This document shows, in pieces, positions 20,208 to 64,000 of a stretch of 64,000 nt of DNA (position 1 is its first letter; the number at the start of each line of letters is the position of its first letter). This DNA is from Peromyscus leucopus (Eukaryota > Chordata > Mammalia > Rodentia > Cricetidae). Both the position numbers and the translations under genes were made by a program. The stretch is from positions 69,927,986 to 69,991,985 of the forward strand of contig NC_051086.1 of the NCBI RefSeq assembly GCF_004664715.2, read 5' to 3'. The notes below the pieces were generated by a model that had not been told where the DNA came from, made no database searches, and was given only the letters and a program-made list of their open reading frames with translations.

Positions 20208-20402
20208 TTTTTTTAAGGACTTTTATATATTTCATATATGTGGGTATGTTGTCCGAATGCTGTGCATACCAGAAGAGGGCATCTGATCCCATCAGACTGC
20301 CATTTGACAATTGTGAGCCACCATGTGGGTGCCGGGAATTGAACTCGGAACCTCTGGAAGAGGAGCCAGTATTCTTAACCGTTGAGCCATCTCTCCAGCC
20401 CC
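20208..20402 (-). mobile_element. B2 SINE inside RPS6KB1 3' UTR
   Basis: It reads as the B2 reverse complement on +, ending GAGCCATCTCTCCAGCCC, so it is sense to the RPS6KB1 transcript. It is the only clear SINE in the inferred 3' UTR. Confidence 0.85.
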
Positions 20403-22153
20403 TCAAGGTTCTATTTTTGCTCACTATTAAAATTTCCTCCCATCTCACTTCAATTGCAATTTAAAGAAGCAAGGTCTTAGTCTCTCTCCTGACTGACTCT
20501 GATGTGCATAAGGAATTTATGGCTTGGATCCTATGAAGAATACAGCAAGAGCATCTGCGTAAAGAAACCCTAGGGCTGCAACTATACCAAATGAGCTGCA
20601 CAGACTGGAGACATAAAGACCAACCAAGTGAAGTGACGAGACCTGCAGTGTGACCATCTACCTGGACCAGTATGCACTGTAGTATAGTTTATAAAGCTCT
20701 GCAGATAGGAAACCCTCTCACCAGCTAGTCATGGAAATGCTCCTTAAGGCAGGAAATATTTAAGAAAGGTAAAATTACCTTTATTTTTTATTCTTTGTAC
20801 CTGTAAATCACTTATGTAGATTTTGTTACAATTTCAAAAACAATGTCTGGTTAACATGTTTCCTAAATTAAGCCACTAAGTTTTCTTATTCACTATGGAA
20901 GACATTCATCAAAAGGCCATCAAATATTTTTACAATTAAAAATGTAGCCCCAGTATAGGAGGGAAAAAACACCATTTTTTTCTTTTTTAAACTCTGGAGG
21001 GAAAAATGTTAAGGAAGGTAAACAGCAAAAACAGTACAAAGTAAAACTGAAAACCTTACCAATGTGCTGAGAAGAGACAGACGAGGGTGGCCCCTCTTCC
21101 CTGCAGGTCTCTATCTCCCCTTGCTTACTGCCCGAGTTACAAACTTTAGCCTGACTCTCTTCTGTCCTTCCTTGGCCATGGGCTTGACCCAAACACTGGG
21201 ATAACAACAGGTAGCCATCTTTTCCCAGTGCAGCACAGGCCCAGGACAAGGATGCAATGTAGAACATCTAACTTCTGCCTGTCCCAAGGCTTGCAGTGAA
21301 GCCTAGCACACAGCAGTACTGCAAGTAGAAATGATTAAACAGACTTTTTCTCCTTCTAGTATTACAGACAGGTATTGCAGATAGGTTACTAAAACAAAAG
21401 ATGAAAAACACCCCAGGTCCACCCCAAGCCCTCACAAGAGCCACAGCTGTGGTTAACAATGATTCATTTGCGTTTTATTTCATCAAGAGAAGAAACAGAA
21501 GCTGTCTTTCTTCACACCAACCAATAATTTTGCATTTTAAAGTTTGGGATGTTTTCCATAATGAGCTGAATCAAAAATCTATTTGAAAAATATATATTTA
21601 TATAAAAAAAAGATTCAGGTTGTTTGCACGTAAAACATCAATCGATAAGTTTCTTTTGTCTTTGATTCCATGTTGCTGGAAAAAGTTTGACAAAGCTTGC
21701 ATGCTAATTTGTCCTTAGTTGCAAGTATTACAGGCAATCTCATACCTTGCCTATGAAAGGATAACCCTTCTTTGACATCTCCAGGCTTCAACGGTGATTC
21801 AGAAGCAACATCCTACCCTTAATACTGTCGGTTTGGAGCCATCAACTTGAAAACCCTTGCTAATGCTGAGATGTTGCTTGACAGGAACCAGTCAATCGAT
21901 GTGTCTGTGGGTTCCACAATACTATTTTGCTTGAGTTTGTTTTTGTTTTTTTTTTTTTGTGGGTTTATTTTTTTTGCACCATTGATTGATTTTTTAAAAT
22001 CCATGTTTATTTTTTCCTCCATCCAAAGCAATCTAGGTTACTGTGCTGACTTTTTAAGTCTGCCATTTTGATTCTCATTTTATCTTGCAGGATGTTCACA
22101 CATCCCTCCCCCGATTTTTGTTTTCTTTTTGCATCAATAAAAGCATTGTTTCG

Positions 22154-64000
<41,847 letters not shown>

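Larger units (their letters stand above)
18280..22153 (-). other. Rps6kb1: RPS6KB1 3' UTR (extent inferred)
   Basis: This AT-rich stretch holds only one SINE in almost 4 kb, against about one per 400 bp outside it, as expected of selected transcribed sequence. The farthest downstream AATAAA on the - strand is at 18298-18303. Other copies at 20780-20792, 21475-21480, 21964-21969 and about 22006 could give shorter 3' ends. The boundary comes from repeat depletion plus the hexamer, not from transcripts. Confidence 0.6.

Overview
The window is mammalian genomic DNA, almost certainly from a myomorph rodent. It is densely seeded with the rodent SINE families B1, B2, B3, B4 and ID. Many young B1 copies carry a body variant (GGAAAGGCGCAAAGC near the 3' end) that I associate with cricetids such as hamsters, voles or deer mice. 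The species call is inference; the rodent call is firm. There are no bacterial-type operons, CRISPR arrays or phage features, and nearly all short open frames are SINE or intron noise.

Two protein-coding genes lie tail to tail. On the + strand is RNFT1, a multi-pass membrane RING E3 ligase of the endoplasmic reticulum. It has a CpG-island promoter (about 2270-2790), a non-coding exon 1 ending at 2723, and eight coding exons from 4384 to 13471. Together these give an intact 398-residue protein. On the - strand is RPS6KB1 (p70/p85 S6 kinase 1). Exon 1 runs off the right edge (63961-64000 visible) and fourteen further exons run down to the stop codon at 22154-22156. Joined, they encode residues 35-525 of a 525-residue kinase with every splice site, phase and regulatory phosphosite intact. 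An inferred 3' UTR of about 3.9 kb follows, to about 18280.

Layout: 1-2270 SINE-rich upstream flank of RNFT1; 2270-2790 CpG island and promoter with GC-box tandem repeats; 2724-13336 RNFT1 introns and exons; 13472-14060 RNFT1 3' UTR; 14060-18280 intergenic SINE cluster between the two 3' ends; 18280-22153 RPS6KB1 3' UTR with one sense-oriented B2; 22154-63960 RPS6KB1 exons and introns, with B1/B2 pile-ups in the introns at 26.2-29.9, 40.2-51.8 and 54.8-63 kb; 63.4-64 kb the edge of the RPS6KB1 CpG island.

The most interesting item is in RPS6KB1 intron 6. Three consecutive candidate exons (36764-36806, 36631-36663, and a terminal one from 36398 to a stop at 36066) have good splice signals and mutually compatible phases, and would give a short, kinase-truncated S6K1. 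This fits the short S6K1 isoform described in mouse, and the surrounding 3 kb is free of SINEs. Other points of note are an upstream frame overlapping the RNFT1 start codon, a tRNA-Val/B1 chimera, an unclassified 475-bp composite element inserted in a B2 with an 8-bp target duplication, and triplet expansion at the same site in three separate B1 copies.
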